Below are positions 1 through 8,153 of a stretch of 40,304 bases of DNA, in pieces; within the stretch, counting starts at the first letter, position 1, and each line of letters opens with the position of its first letter. The DNA comes from an uncultured Granulosicoccaceae bacterium. Its GTDB lineage: Bacteria > Pseudomonadota > Gammaproteobacteria > Granulosicoccales > Granulosicoccaceae. Where the stretch lies: NCBI GenBank assembly GCA_938041955.1, contig CALISD010000011.1, forward strand, positions 1 through 40,304, written 5' to 3'. Both the position numbers and the translations under genes were made by a program. The notes under the pieces are model-generated. The model did not search any database and was not told the origin of the DNA. It worked only from the letters and a program-made list of their open reading frames with translations.

Positions 1-804
1 ATTCCTTGCTCACGCGGCGGGTTACCTTGGGCGGATGGGTGCTTGCCGATATTCTTTTTCCATTGCCGGTGGTGGGTGTGGTGCTGCTAAAGCAGGTGTG
101 GTTATTCGGTTAACCGTTCCGGGTAACCCGCTGCGTGAGCAAGGTTCGCTACGGTCTTGATGACTGCATGGTAAACGGAGTAGCCGTGATTCCTTGCTCA
201 CGCGGCGGGTTACCCTGGGCGGATCGGTGCTTGCTGTTATTCCTTTTTTCATTGCCGGTGGTGTTAGTGGTGCTGCTGAAGCAGGTGTGGTTGTTATCGG
301 GTATAAACGCCCGGTCTGCCCCGCTGCGTGAGCAAGGTTCGCTACGGTCGTTATGACTGCATGGTAAACGGCGTGGCCGTTGATTCCTTGCTCACGCGGC
401 GGGTTACCCTGGGTGGATAAGTGCTTGCCGCTATTCCTTTTTCATTGCCGGTGGTGTTAGTGGTGATGCTAAAGCAGATGTGGTTGTTATCGGTTATAAA
501 CGCCCGGTCTGCCCCGCTGCGTGAGCAGGGTTCGCTACGGTCATTATGACTGCATGGTAAACGGCGTAGCCGTTGATTCCTTGCTCACGCGGCGGGTTAC
601 CTTGGGTGGATAAGTGCTTGCCGATATTCCTTTTTCATTGCCGGTGGTGTTAGTGGTGATGCTAAAGCAGGTGTGGTTGTTATCGGTTATAAACGCCCGG
701 TCTGCCCCGCTGCGTGAGCAAGGTTCGCTACGGTCGTGATGACTTCATGATAAACGGCGTTGCCGTGATTCCTTGCTCACGCGGCGGGGTTACCTTGCGC
801 GGAT
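1..804. repeat. Tandem array of ~190-bp repeats with inverted arms
   Basis: Four near-identical units begin at 1, 189, 383 and 576 (lengths 188, 194, 193, 192), with a partial fifth at 768-804. Each opens with CCTTGCTCACGCGGCGGG and contains, about 120-135 bases in, the near-complement GCTGCGTGAGCAAGG, so every unit carries inverted arms. The bases between one unit's right arm and the next unit's left arm often contain a small palindrome (AACGGC..GCCGTT). The array starts at the window edge and may extend further left. ORFs read through it follow the repeat periodicity and look like by-products. It resembles an extragenic palindromic (REP/BIME-like) family; no transposase is present. A related copy is at 21697-21831. 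Confidence 0.9.
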
Positions 805-964
805 ATGTCGATCCAACAATCAGGACTATGAATCGAGACTGAATTATGTGAAACACATCAACACCGAGACCTGCAATAAACAGAAAGCAGCCACCTAGTC
901 TCACCCGCTGTACATGATCCAACCCTTCTGCCGATAACGACTATTGTGTAAAAGGAGAGAATCG

Positions 965-1321
965 ATGAGAAAATTCATCACCATATGGGCAGTTGGTTTA
1001 TTCACGCTCGTACCCGCTGCCATCTACTATCTGCTTTTTAAAGCAGAGTCCAGTCAACTCCCACTCATACTTTTTGTCGGGTTCTGGATCTTCGGGTTTT
1101 GGACTTTCTTCGTTCCACTTTACAAGGCACTTCGAGTACGAAAATTGTTCAAAGCAATTCAGTCAAGAGATGATTTGCGGAAATTAGTCGAGACCAGTGA
1201 CACGAAGGACGTGGCAGTATCAATGATAGTAAAAGAACTTGGCGTTCCAGAGTTTATCGCCGAAAAGGCCTATGACGCACTAGCTCCTAAAATTACAGAG
1301 AATGCAAAGCTTAGCATCTAA
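965..1321 (+). CDS. Small two-helix membrane protein, unknown function
   Basis: A 118-residue protein. I chose the ATG at 965 over an upstream in-frame TTG at 944 because AAAGGAGAG sits just before it. Residues ~4-25 and ~33-57 are hydrophobic and would form two membrane helices. The rest is a charged, probably helical cytoplasmic tail (about residues 60-118) rich in Lys, Glu and Asp. I do not recognise a family. It stands alone between the repeat array and a decayed regulator, so context gives no role. Confidence 0.7.
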   Translation: MRKFITIWAVGLFTLVPAAIYYLLFKAESSQLPLILFVGFWIFGFWTFFVPLYKALRVRKLFKAIQSRDDLRKLVETSDTKDVAVSMIVKELGVPEFIAEKAYDALAPKITENAKLSI

Positions 1322-1636
1322 TTTGCAAGCAAACGGTGACGACGGGATTTAGTCCCGTCAGCGCACGCTCGACCTTGCAAATGACAGCGTCTATCTCTCC
1401 CGGATGGCTCAGCCAATCTTTCAGGCCCAACGCGGCAATCGGTTTACCGGGAGCGTACCCATGAGCTTAAGATCCCACGCCGCGTAACGACTCGGTGTTA
1501 TTGTATTTTGCAGCAATGCTATATTCATGACTGCCTGTGACGACGGTCCCGACACAGAAAATTTCCGACCGCTTTGTTATGCAGCCGCCAGACCATCGGT
1601 CAACTGCTTTTGACTCAGTAAAGAATCAAACCCAAC
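1322..1636. other. Intergenic stretch with one hairpin
   Basis: No gene is supported here. A perfect hairpin at 1341-1359 (GACGGGA, loop TTTAG, TCCCGTC) follows the small membrane gene by 20 bases. It lacks a T-run, so it is not a convincing intrinsic terminator. A similar GGGA..TCCC hairpin occurs at 6023-6039. Confidence 0.4.
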
Positions 1637-1916
1637 ATGGCACGCAAAAAAACTATATAGAAAACAGACAAACGGTGCCCAGACAACCCTAAAAACCACT
1701 ACTGCCAAAACTAATCTGGGCACAACAACTGTATCCCGAGCGCAAACACACACACTCGGCATTGGAGAGAAAACCATAGAGCGAGTTCGCAAGGTTGCTG
1801 ATAAAATCGGCTATATCCCAATCGGGCAGGTGTACACGTCGCGGGCAGCGAGTTGGCGCGAATGGCTATCGGTCAACTCAAAAAGTAGAATGAATACGCT
1901 GCAATCTATCGGGTAA
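1637..1916 (+). pseudogene. Decayed LacI-family regulator, N-terminal fragment
   Basis: The frame entered at 1716 reads L-G-T-T-T-V-S-R-A, then G-E-K-T-I-E-R-V-R-K-V-A-D-K-I-G-Y-I-P. This is the recognition helix and hinge region of a LacI-family DNA-binding domain, ending at a TAA at 1914-1916. A plausible original start, ATG at 1637 (M-A-R-K-K-T), is in another frame and meets TAG after seven codons, so at least one frameshift separates start and helix-turn-helix. No sugar-binding domain follows. This appears to be a remnant. Its former target is unknown, though sugar-utilisation genes are common nearby. The LacI identification rests on motif reading only. Confidence 0.6.
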
Positions 1917-1976
1917 CCTGAAGGTTAACTATTCACGAGGCATCAGCAAGCGGGACACCAGTCGGAATCTAACCAG

Positions 1977-2576
1977 CTACGCCACCTGCTCGTGAATGAA
2001 GTCGATGAGTTTCGCTGTATCCACTCTAAAATCGTTAAAAGCGACGCGCCCGTCAGGATCAATAAGTATCAACCAGGGGGTGCCTCCATTTCGATACTTG
2101 AGCATGGTATCTGACTGATGAATACCCTTGGGGTCACCCGGATCATGCCCCATCACAATAGGCAGCTCGTAGCGCAGCTGTAGCTTACGAACGTCATCCT
2201 GAGTGTTTGACGAAAAACCTTCGAACACAGTTTGTATTCCGGCAATGGCCACTTTCGGGTTATCGTGAAATTCATCGGAGAATGCTTTAAGTGTCGGGAA
2301 GCCACTGGAGTGACAGCCCGGGCACCAGTTTTGGAAGCACTTTAGAAATGTCCACTTGCCTTTTGACTCGGCAATCGAAAAGCTCGAGGGTTTACCGTCA
2401 GCATCAATCCAGTAGTCAATGTCGAGCTCTGGCGCTTCGTATCCTTCAATACCGTATTTGTTTTCCTGCGCGCGCGCCGGTCCAGATAACACAGTGCCTG
2501 ACAAGGCTGCCAGCCCCAGTAATCCGGCTGATTTCTTTATAACGTCGCGGCGCTCAATATTGTGCTTTTCGGTCAT
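1977..2576 (-). CDS. Tat-exported thioredoxin-like protein
   Basis: A 199-residue protein of the TlpA/AhpC-TSA thioredoxin-like group. The N-terminus has a twin-arginine signal (R-R-D-V-I-K-K, residues 9-15, then a hydrophobic stretch to about residue 36, A-R-A before Q-E-N). The redox centre is W-C-P-G-C at 84-88, and the cis-proline turn is G-G-T-P-W near residue 165. The predicted location is periplasmic. Family knowledge suggests thiol-disulfide exchange or peroxide reduction; the substrate cannot be told from sequence. The gene stands alone, with AGGAC upstream of the ATG as a modest ribosome site. Confidence 0.85.
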   Translation of the reverse strand: MTEKHNIERRDVIKKSAGLLGLAALSGTVLSGPARAQENKYGIEGYEAPELDIDYWIDADGKPSSFSIAESKGKWTFLKCFQNWCPGCHSSGFPTLKAFSDEFHDNPKVAIAGIQTVFEGFSSNTQDDVRKLQLRYELPIVMGHDPGDPKGIHQSDTMLKYRNGGTPWLILIDPDGRVAFNDFRVDTAKLIDFIHEQVA

Positions 2577-3047
2577 AGCCTGGTTGTCCTGTTAATCGTC
2601 TATCGGTTGGAACAAGCGAAGCCGTTTAAGTTCCGGAGTCACATCACAAACGATCTGTCTATTCGTGCCTCATTATACAAAAAAGGAGATTCACACCCCC
2701 ACAAGCCTCGAGACCGCGTTGGACCTGATTGACAGCCAGCTTCACAACCAGATCAGTGGTCAACTCAAAAGTGGTCGAGTCCGACATCAGTTAACGCCGG
2801 CACTAATACAGTAACGATGTACACCTTAATTTGATTGCACAGATCTACAGATTGATGTCTGCACATGATGCTATCAGCGACGATCAGTGTATCCGGCTCA
2901 TCCCTGCTAAAGCTGGCAACCGATCCAGCAATACCATTTAATAAGACACCACGAGCGTATTGCTCAGGTACGCGAACGAGCCTGCCCTGACACTACAGAC
3001 AGATTGCATGACTCTACCTCGGTTTCTGGCAACAGCACCAAGTATTT
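2577..3047. other. Intergenic, no intact gene
   Basis: All frames are broken by stops, and I see no RNA gene or clear terminator. Together with the possible regulator remnant to the right, this 1-kb interval looks like decaying DNA. Confidence 0.4.
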
Positions 3048-3356
3048 TCACAACTGATGATATGACGCTAGAAGACTTTGACCGCAGTGCCCATACAACA
3101 CACTTTTGCAGGTTGGAGTTTTACACGTAAAAGCTAACACTTCCATTGTCGAAGTGTTTTTCGATAGCGTGCTCAGACATTTCACTCGACAACAGTGAAA
3201 CAAGTGCTGACTCGCAGCGTTGGCAGGCAACGAGGGATCCACAACAACAACAGCCACACCTCTTTGCACATACGGCATTAGCCCTTGTTGCAGATCCACG
3301 GTAACCACGACACCTTGCGGCCAGATTCGATAGATCGATGCATCGGTGCGTAACAA
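3048..3356 (-). pseudogene. Possible LysR-family C-terminal remnant
   Basis: The minus frame reads V-V-V-T-V-D-L-Q-Q-G-L-M-P-Y-V-Q-R-G-V followed by A-V-V-V-V-D-P-S-L. This resembles the effector-domain segment of LysR regulators in which a G-x-G-V-A-L-V-D-P-type strand follows the binding-site helix. Sequence past it is Cys- and His-rich and looks out of frame. No N-terminal helix-turn-helix is present; that region would overlap the aminotransferase gene, which is read divergently. If real, it is a relic of a regulator of the neighbouring aminotransferase/oxidase pair. The evidence is a short motif only. Confidence 0.3.
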
Positions 3357-3599
3357 CCAAGACTGAAACTATCGCAATTGAACTTAAACTTGTGCGCAAA
3401 CGCTTGCCAGCTAATCGGTTGTGCACTGCCGGGGTATAAAATGCCAGCCTGGCATAGGGTGCACCGCTTATAGAATACGATTATTCAGCGACAGGCAAAA
3501 CACCGCTCCATAGCACCCACGCAAGGCATTCACAGCGCTACCCAGCCACAATGGTGCCTGTGATAACATCAAAACCAGTCCGCCAACCACGATAAAATC

Positions 3600-4778
3600 A
3601 TGAGACAACCCGGTCGCCATTTTTTGCAAATCCCTGGTCCCAGTGCAGTGCCAGATCGTATTCTGCGTGCGATAGACATGCCGGTAATTGATCATCGCGG
3701 CCCCGGCTTCGAAGCACTTGGACGCCGAGTTCTCCAGGGCATGAAAGGGATCTTTAAAACCAATCAACCTGTGATTATCTACCCGGCATCCGGCACCGGC
3801 GCGTGGGAAGCCGCACTGGTCAATGTCCTGAACCCTGGTGATCGTTTGTTGATGGTTGAAACCGGCCACTTTGCAAGTCTTTGGAAAACGCTTGCAGAAA
3901 AAATAGGCTTACAGCCAGAGATAATCGAAACTGACTGGCGCCGCGGTGCAGATCCTGCCCTACTCGAAGATGCACTTCGACAAGACGCCTCACACAAAAT
4001 AAAAGCGGTGTGTATTGTCCACAATGAAACCTCAACGGGTTGCACATCGCAGATCGCCAATATTCGTCAAACAATAAACAATGCCGGGCACCCGGCACTG
4101 CTAATGGTCGATACCATCTCCGGTCTTGCTGCAGCTGATTTTCGTTTTGATGAATGGGGGGTAGATGTTGCAATATCGGGATCGCAGAAAGGCTTAATGT
4201 TGCCTCCCGGCTTATCGTTCAATGCCGTCAGTGAAAAAGCGCTGGCCGCCAGCAAGCAGTCAACCCTGAGCAGATCCTATTGGGATTGGTCAGAAATGCT
4301 CGCCGCCAACGAACGCGGTTACTTTCCATACACACCCGCCACCAACCTGCTCTACGGTTTAGCAGAAGCGATCGACATGATCAATGAAGAAGGTCTGGAC
4401 AATATATTTATTCGCCACCAACGCCACTCCATCGCCACTCGCGCAGCGGTTCACGCATGGGGCCTTGAAACACAATGTACCGTTGACGCCGAGCACTCGC
4501 CCGTCCTGACAGCAGTTCGAACACCTGAGGGGCATGATGCCGACCAGCTACGCAGCACTATTCTGCAACACTACAACATGTCTCTCGGCAACGGACTTTC
4601 AAAGGTGCAGTCACGTGTATTTCGAATCGGGCATTTGGGTGACCTTAACGATCTCATGCTCATGGGAACACTGTCTGGTATTGAAATGGGCCTGCATCTG
4701 GCTGGTGTACCGCATAACACAGGTGGCGCACAATCAGCACTTGAACTACTTAAAAGCACTCCTGCTAACATCACCTAG
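3600..4778 (+). CDS. Serine-glyoxylate / alanine-glyoxylate-type aminotransferase
   Basis: A 392-residue class V PLP aminotransferase of normal length. It opens with the family signature F-L-Q-I-P-G-P-S near residue 8 and has the phosphate-binding S-G-T-G at 64-67. The PLP-ring aspartate is D171 in M-V-D-T-I-S-G, and the Schiff-base lysine is K197 in S-G-S-Q-K-G-L. The family transfers an amino group from serine or alanine to glyoxylate, giving glycine and hydroxypyruvate or pyruvate. It lies 32 bases upstream of an FMN-dependent 2-hydroxy-acid oxidase, so the pair can plausibly turn glycolate to glyoxylate to glycine. There is no strong ribosome site before the ATG. The choice between serine and alanine as donor is inferred. 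Confidence 0.88.
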   Translation: MRQPGRHFLQIPGPSAVPDRILRAIDMPVIDHRGPGFEALGRRVLQGMKGIFKTNQPVIIYPASGTGAWEAALVNVLNPGDRLLMVETGHFASLWKTLAEKIGLQPEIIETDWRRGADPALLEDALRQDASHKIKAVCIVHNETSTGCTSQIANIRQTINNAGHPALLMVDTISGLAAADFRFDEWGVDVAISGSQKGLMLPPGLSFNAVSEKALAASKQSTLSRSYWDWSEMLAANERGYFPYTPATNLLYGLAEAIDMINEEGLDNIFIRHQRHSIATRAAVHAWGLETQCTVDAEHSPVLTAVRTPEGHDADQLRSTILQHYNMSLGNGLSKVQSRVFRIGHLGDLNDLMLMGTLSGIEMGLHLAGVPHNTGGAQSALELLKSTPANIT

Positions 4779-4810
4779 ACTAAACGTCTTCATCTACTCT
4801 ATAGATTCCC

Positions 4811-5935
4811 ATGGCAATACCCATTTACACCATTGAAGACGCACGTGCACGGGCAAAACGCAGAGTGCCTAAAATGTTGTTTGACTACATAGACGGTGCG
4901 GCAGGTCGCGAGCAACTCGCTCACGAAAATATCAGCGCATTCCAGAAAATCAAACTGCAGCCCCGCGCTCTGGTTAACGTTGAAAATCGCAAGTTAAACA
5001 AGACCTTCCTCAACAAAGCCTGGGACCTGCCCTTTGGCATTGCGCCAATGGGCCTCTGTGATTTGGCCTGGCCGGGCGCTGATGAAATGCTTGCCAGTGC
5101 CGCAGTGAATTTCAACATGCCGCTAGCACTCTCCACCATGGGTTCCAGCACCATTGAAGATACCTATGCGCGCGCAGGAAAAAACGCCTGGTTTCAACTG
5201 TATGTCAGTGGCAGTGAAGAATCTGCTTTTGAGCTGGTTGACCGTGCACTTGCCGCAGGCTACGAAACACTGATTTTTACAGTGGATGTCCCACATGTTG
5301 CCCCAAGGGTAAGAGACTTGCGCAACGGATTTAAAGCGCCACTGAAGATTGGACCAAAACAGTTTTTAGATTTTGCACTGCATCCTCAATGGTCAATACG
5401 CAGTTTGCTTCAGGGGGTTCCTGCACTTGTTAACGTCACTGACAATACCCCCGGCAAAGGCGAGTTCAAACGCGATAGTGGTCGTGGTGGCGTTGATTGG
5501 GATTTTCTGCAACGCCTGCGCACTCACTGGCCTCACAACCTGGTGATAAAAGGGGTTATGTCGGTCGACGATGCAGTCAAAATGAAACAGTACGGCGCAG
5601 ATGCCATCTACGTTTCAAACCATGGCGGACGCCAGCTTGAAAGCGCCCCTGCCTCGATCACAGTACTACCACTGATTCGTGCAGCAGTAGGAAATGACTT
5701 CCCGTTACTCATCGACAGCGGGTTTCGTGACGGCGAAAGTATCATCAAAGCGCTGGCGCTGGGTGCAGACTTTGTGATGTTGGGCAGGCCGTTCTCGTAT
5801 GCCATTGGCGCCTACGGTCAACAAGGGCTGAACACAACTGTGCAACTACTGGCAGATCAAATCAGCGCCGCGATGGCGCAAATTGGTGTCGTAGAAGTAG
5901 AGTCAATTAGTGATCAAGTGCTGTTCAGCAACTGA
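4811..5935 (+). CDS. FMN-dependent alpha-hydroxy-acid oxidase/dehydrogenase
   Basis: A 374-residue TIM-barrel flavoprotein of the glycolate oxidase / LldD family. Visible active-site elements are Y26 (D-Y-I-D-G-A), Y131 (Q-L-Y-V), K247 (V-I-K-G-V) and the catalytic S-N-H-G-G-R-Q at 269-275 with H271 as the base. Near the C-terminus, the FMN-phosphate loop contains D-S-G-F-R-D-G and G-A-D-F-V-M-L-G-R. It oxidises a 2-hydroxy acid (lactate, glycolate or similar) to the 2-oxo acid. Whether electrons go to oxygen or to quinone is not readable. Coupling to the upstream glyoxylate aminotransferase favours glycolate or a related acid. Confidence 0.88.
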   Translation: MAIPIYTIEDARARAKRRVPKMLFDYIDGAAGREQLAHENISAFQKIKLQPRALVNVENRKLNKTFLNKAWDLPFGIAPMGLCDLAWPGADEMLASAAVNFNMPLALSTMGSSTIEDTYARAGKNAWFQLYVSGSEESAFELVDRALAAGYETLIFTVDVPHVAPRVRDLRNGFKAPLKIGPKQFLDFALHPQWSIRSLLQGVPALVNVTDNTPGKGEFKRDSGRGGVDWDFLQRLRTHWPHNLVIKGVMSVDDAVKMKQYGADAIYVSNHGGRQLESAPASITVLPLIRAAVGNDFPLLIDSGFRDGESIIKALALGADFVMLGRPFSYAIGAYGQQGLNTTVQLLADQISAAMAQIGVVEVESISDQVLFSN

Positions 5936-6022
5936 CAACGAGTTGAACGAATGAGGCGCTGCCACTTGTCGGGGCATTGTAACTACTCATGCTTACACCG
6001 CACAGTAACCCGACGCGGGAGC

Positions 6023-6039
6023 GAGGGATCAAGTCCCTC
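6023..6039. repeat. Short hairpin GAGGGA-TCAAG-TCCCTC
   Basis: A perfect 6-bp stem with a TCAAG loop lies between the convergent oxidase and rhodanese genes, inside a GC-rich element (5' side GACGCGGGAGC). The stretch around 7985-8012 is similar but imperfect. It could be a small extragenic palindrome or a weak terminator; there is no T-run. Confidence 0.35.
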
Positions 6040-6118
6040 ACGTACCGTCTAAACACGACGCCCGACACAAGAAGTCATGGCCTTCGTTATTGCCGACATC
6101 ACCCGTCTGAGGCAGTGA

Positions 6119-6490
6119 CTACTTTTCTACCGGGCCGCCTGCCCCTTTCCAGTCAGCGAATCCGCCAACATTCGTTACCGACTCATAGCCCATCTCAAGC
6201 AGTGTCTTCCCTGCAAGAGCAGCCTGACCACCTGCACCACACACAAGATAAATCTGGGTGTCTTTCTTTAATGATTTATTGTGGAATGCGTTTGACTCAT
6301 CAGCGGCAAACTCAATAAAGCCGCGCGGAATTCTCACAGCACCTGCAATGGTACCTGTCTTGGAAATATCGGCAGAGTCGCGAACATCGACAAACACCCC
6401 ACTTTGGCCGTGAAGCGCTATTGCCTCTTCCGTGGTTATCCGGGGTACGGTGTTGTTCGCATCGTCAAGAAAGTCTTTTGCAGTTTTCAT
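6119..6490 (-). CDS. Single-domain rhodanese-like sulfurtransferase
   Basis: A 123-residue cytoplasmic rhodanese. It has the first-strand motif V-F-V-D-V-R-D (32-38), the aspartate-rich loop after it, and the catalytic cysteine C84 in Y-L-V-C-G-A-G-G-Q with the A-A-L-A-G-K helix behind it. It ends with G-G-F-A-D-W-K-G-A-G-G-P, typical of the family. Its likely role is to carry persulfide sulfur from a donor such as thiosulfate to an acceptor. A good ribosome site (TTGGAG) precedes the ATG. No neighbour suggests a specific pathway. Confidence 0.88.
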   Translation of the reverse strand: MKTAKDFLDDANNTVPRITTEEAIALHGQSGVFVDVRDSADISKTGTIAGAVRIPRGFIEFAADESNAFHNKSLKKDTQIYLVCGAGGQAALAGKTLLEMGYESVTNVGGFADWKGAGGPVEK

Positions 6491-6698
6491 TTATAGCTCC
6501 AATCTATTACGGGCAGAATAACCATTCACCAAGGCACAGACAAGTATTTCCAAGCCCGCAATCGCGCGAATTAACCAAAGCCGTCCGTTATTTCACTGGT
6601 ATGGAAGCTTCTGGTGAATTTCAGCGGGTATTATGATTTTTTGTGTCTTGCCCAATACCACTGTCTTTAGGCGGCATCCTCCACTGCTAAACACCAAT

Positions 6699-6728
6699 AA
6701 AAAAGCCACCAGATTGCGCTGGTGGCTT
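6699..6728 (-). terminator. Intrinsic terminator of the SGNH lipoprotein gene
   Basis: GCCACCAG (6705-6712) pairs with CTGGTGGC (6719-6726) around a 6-base loop. On the minus strand the hairpin is followed by a run of six T (6704-6699). It lies ~30 bases past the stop of the minus-strand hydrolase. Confidence 0.85.
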
Positions 6729-6758
6729 GTTCGGTACCAGTGAAATACGATGAAGAAT

Positions 6759-7739
6759 CTACTCAACAGTGCAATTTGCAACCGACTGATAGGCAGTCAT
6801 AAACGCATTGGCAATATGAGCCTCACCGTCAGCATTGGGGTGGATCTTATCCGTCATCATCATCGCTTCGGTAAATCCTGTTCTTACATCAACAAGCTTA
6901 AGCAGAGGGTTATTTGCAGCGGCAACGAACTGCTCTACCGCGTCACCGAGCGCCTCAACATCTGCGCCGATCTCAGGATACGGATTACTGCTGTACCAGG
7001 GAATAATATTCGCTATAAACACCAGTGTGTTCGGCTTGGTTTCAAAGATGACTCTGACCAGATTTTCAATATCAACCACGGTGCTTGCGACCGTCTGCTG
7101 GTTGTACATATCGACAGACCCGATGTGCAACAAAACAACATCAGGATTAAACGTACTCATAGATACGCTAATACCGTCATTACCACCTGTGGACGATGTG
7201 TGCCCGGTAAGAAAGTGATCAGCACGATGAGAGCTATATCCCTCGTGTGCGCCGATGTAAACGTCATTGTTCGACGCCGCCCCCACCAAACAGGATTGTG
7301 TTCCATCCCAACCCCAGCCATCTCCAATCACACCGGAGTCAACACAGTCAGGATCGATTCCGGATACCAGTGATGTCTCTTGCGAACCAACCATGGTGAA
7401 CGAACAATTAGCAGCTTGCATGCGACTGGTAAATTCACGTCGATAGCTAGATGCGCCCACTATGCCTTGAGTAATAGAATCACCTGTTGCCATGATTTTC
7501 ACAGGACCAACAGAAGCACTATCCGCCAATAGTGTTGCAGCCGTACTCGTAGCGGCATTGTCAACAGCAACGCTTGACGGGTTTGCACTTACCACCGGAG
7601 CAGGCCCGGTAAACATAGCACTGGAGCCACCGTCACATGCAGACACCAGGGCAGCCAAAGACAATGGCAACGCGATGCACCTAAGCATACTCAACCGCTC
7701 TGTAGCAGCCTTGGCAGGCGCAAAAAATAGGGATTTCAT
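6759..7739 (-). CDS. SGNH/GDSL hydrolase lipoprotein with a GWGW insert
   Basis: A 326-residue protein from the ATG at 7739, which has TGGAAG upstream; a GTG at 7754 would add five residues. The lipobox L-V-S-A-C puts lipidated Cys at 35. A Ser/Ala/Val-rich spacer leads to an SGNH hydrolase domain: block I G-D-S-I-T-Q-G (86-92, nucleophile S88), block III H-I-G-S-V-D-M (205-211), and D297 and H300 in D-K-I-H-P. The usual block-III Asn is replaced by V209, so the oxyanion hole may differ. Between blocks I and III is C132..D-G-W-G-W-D-G..C150, the Cys-bounded module shared with three other secreted proteins here. The likely activity is esterase or deacetylase on glycans at the outer membrane; the substrate is unknown. 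Confidence 0.8.
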   Translation of the reverse strand: MKSLFFAPAKAATERLSMLRCIALPLSLAALVSACDGGSSAMFTGPAPVVSANPSSVAVDNAATSTAATLLADSASVGPVKIMATGDSITQGIVGASSYRREFTSRMQAANCSFTMVGSQETSLVSGIDPDCVDSGVIGDGWGWDGTQSCLVGAASNNDVYIGAHEGYSSHRADHFLTGHTSSTGGNDGISVSMSTFNPDVVLLHIGSVDMYNQQTVASTVVDIENLVRVIFETKPNTLVFIANIIPWYSSNPYPEIGADVEALGDAVEQFVAAANNPLLKLVDVRTGFTEAMMMTDKIHPNADGEAHIANAFMTAYQSVANCTVE

Positions 7740-8153
7740 AGAACCAACTTCCACTTTTGAATTGTTGTTAATGAGAAGAACTGTTATCCGGACAACGCCA
7801 TGTCCTTTTAATTACTTCCCTTTATGTAGTAGAGATATTGGCGTTTGTCACTGAAATGACGCCAAAATAATTACCCGTTGATTAAGAAACGGTAAACCTG
7901 GGCACACAATTTTAGCTAATGTGTTTTGCGACTGGATTTCGGCCCGTTGAAGCCTCACTAACCATTGAAGCCCGCCCCCCGAAGCGTAAGCGAAGGATCA
8001 CGTCCGGCATGTCCAGCTCATTATCGGCGACTACACGAGCAATCTCCGGATGATTACTATCTTGATGTGCCAGACATAGATTGCCAGACATATATGACTA
8101 ACAGTCCCTTTGAATTCTAGTGATCTGCCACGGGCAGGATCATGCTCAGCTCA
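7740..8153. other. Upstream region of the SGNH gene, with inverted repeats
   Basis: No gene is supported. An inverted repeat at 7840-7863 (arms GGCGT and ACGCC, with inner TGTCA and TGACG) lies ~100 bases upstream of the SGNH start and may be an operator. Its half-sites resemble, but are spaced differently from, the TGTCATGACA palindromes of the related genes. At 8122-8141 an imperfect hairpin (GATCTGCC / GGCAGGATC) lies just past the glycosyltransferase stop, without a T-run. Confidence 0.4.

Noticed and set aside
22..356. Overlapping open frames in the repeat array on both strands
   Set aside because: They follow the repeat unit, lack ribosome sites and contain no recognisable domain.
1..804. 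CRISPR array
   Set aside because: Units are ~190 bp with conserved interiors; there are no short repeats with unique spacers and no cas genes.
1341..1359. Intrinsic terminator after the small membrane gene
   Set aside because: Good hairpin but no T-run on either strand.
3468..3869. Minus-strand frame with a hydrophobic C-terminal part
   Set aside because: Mostly antisense to the aminotransferase; no family recognised and no ribosome site.
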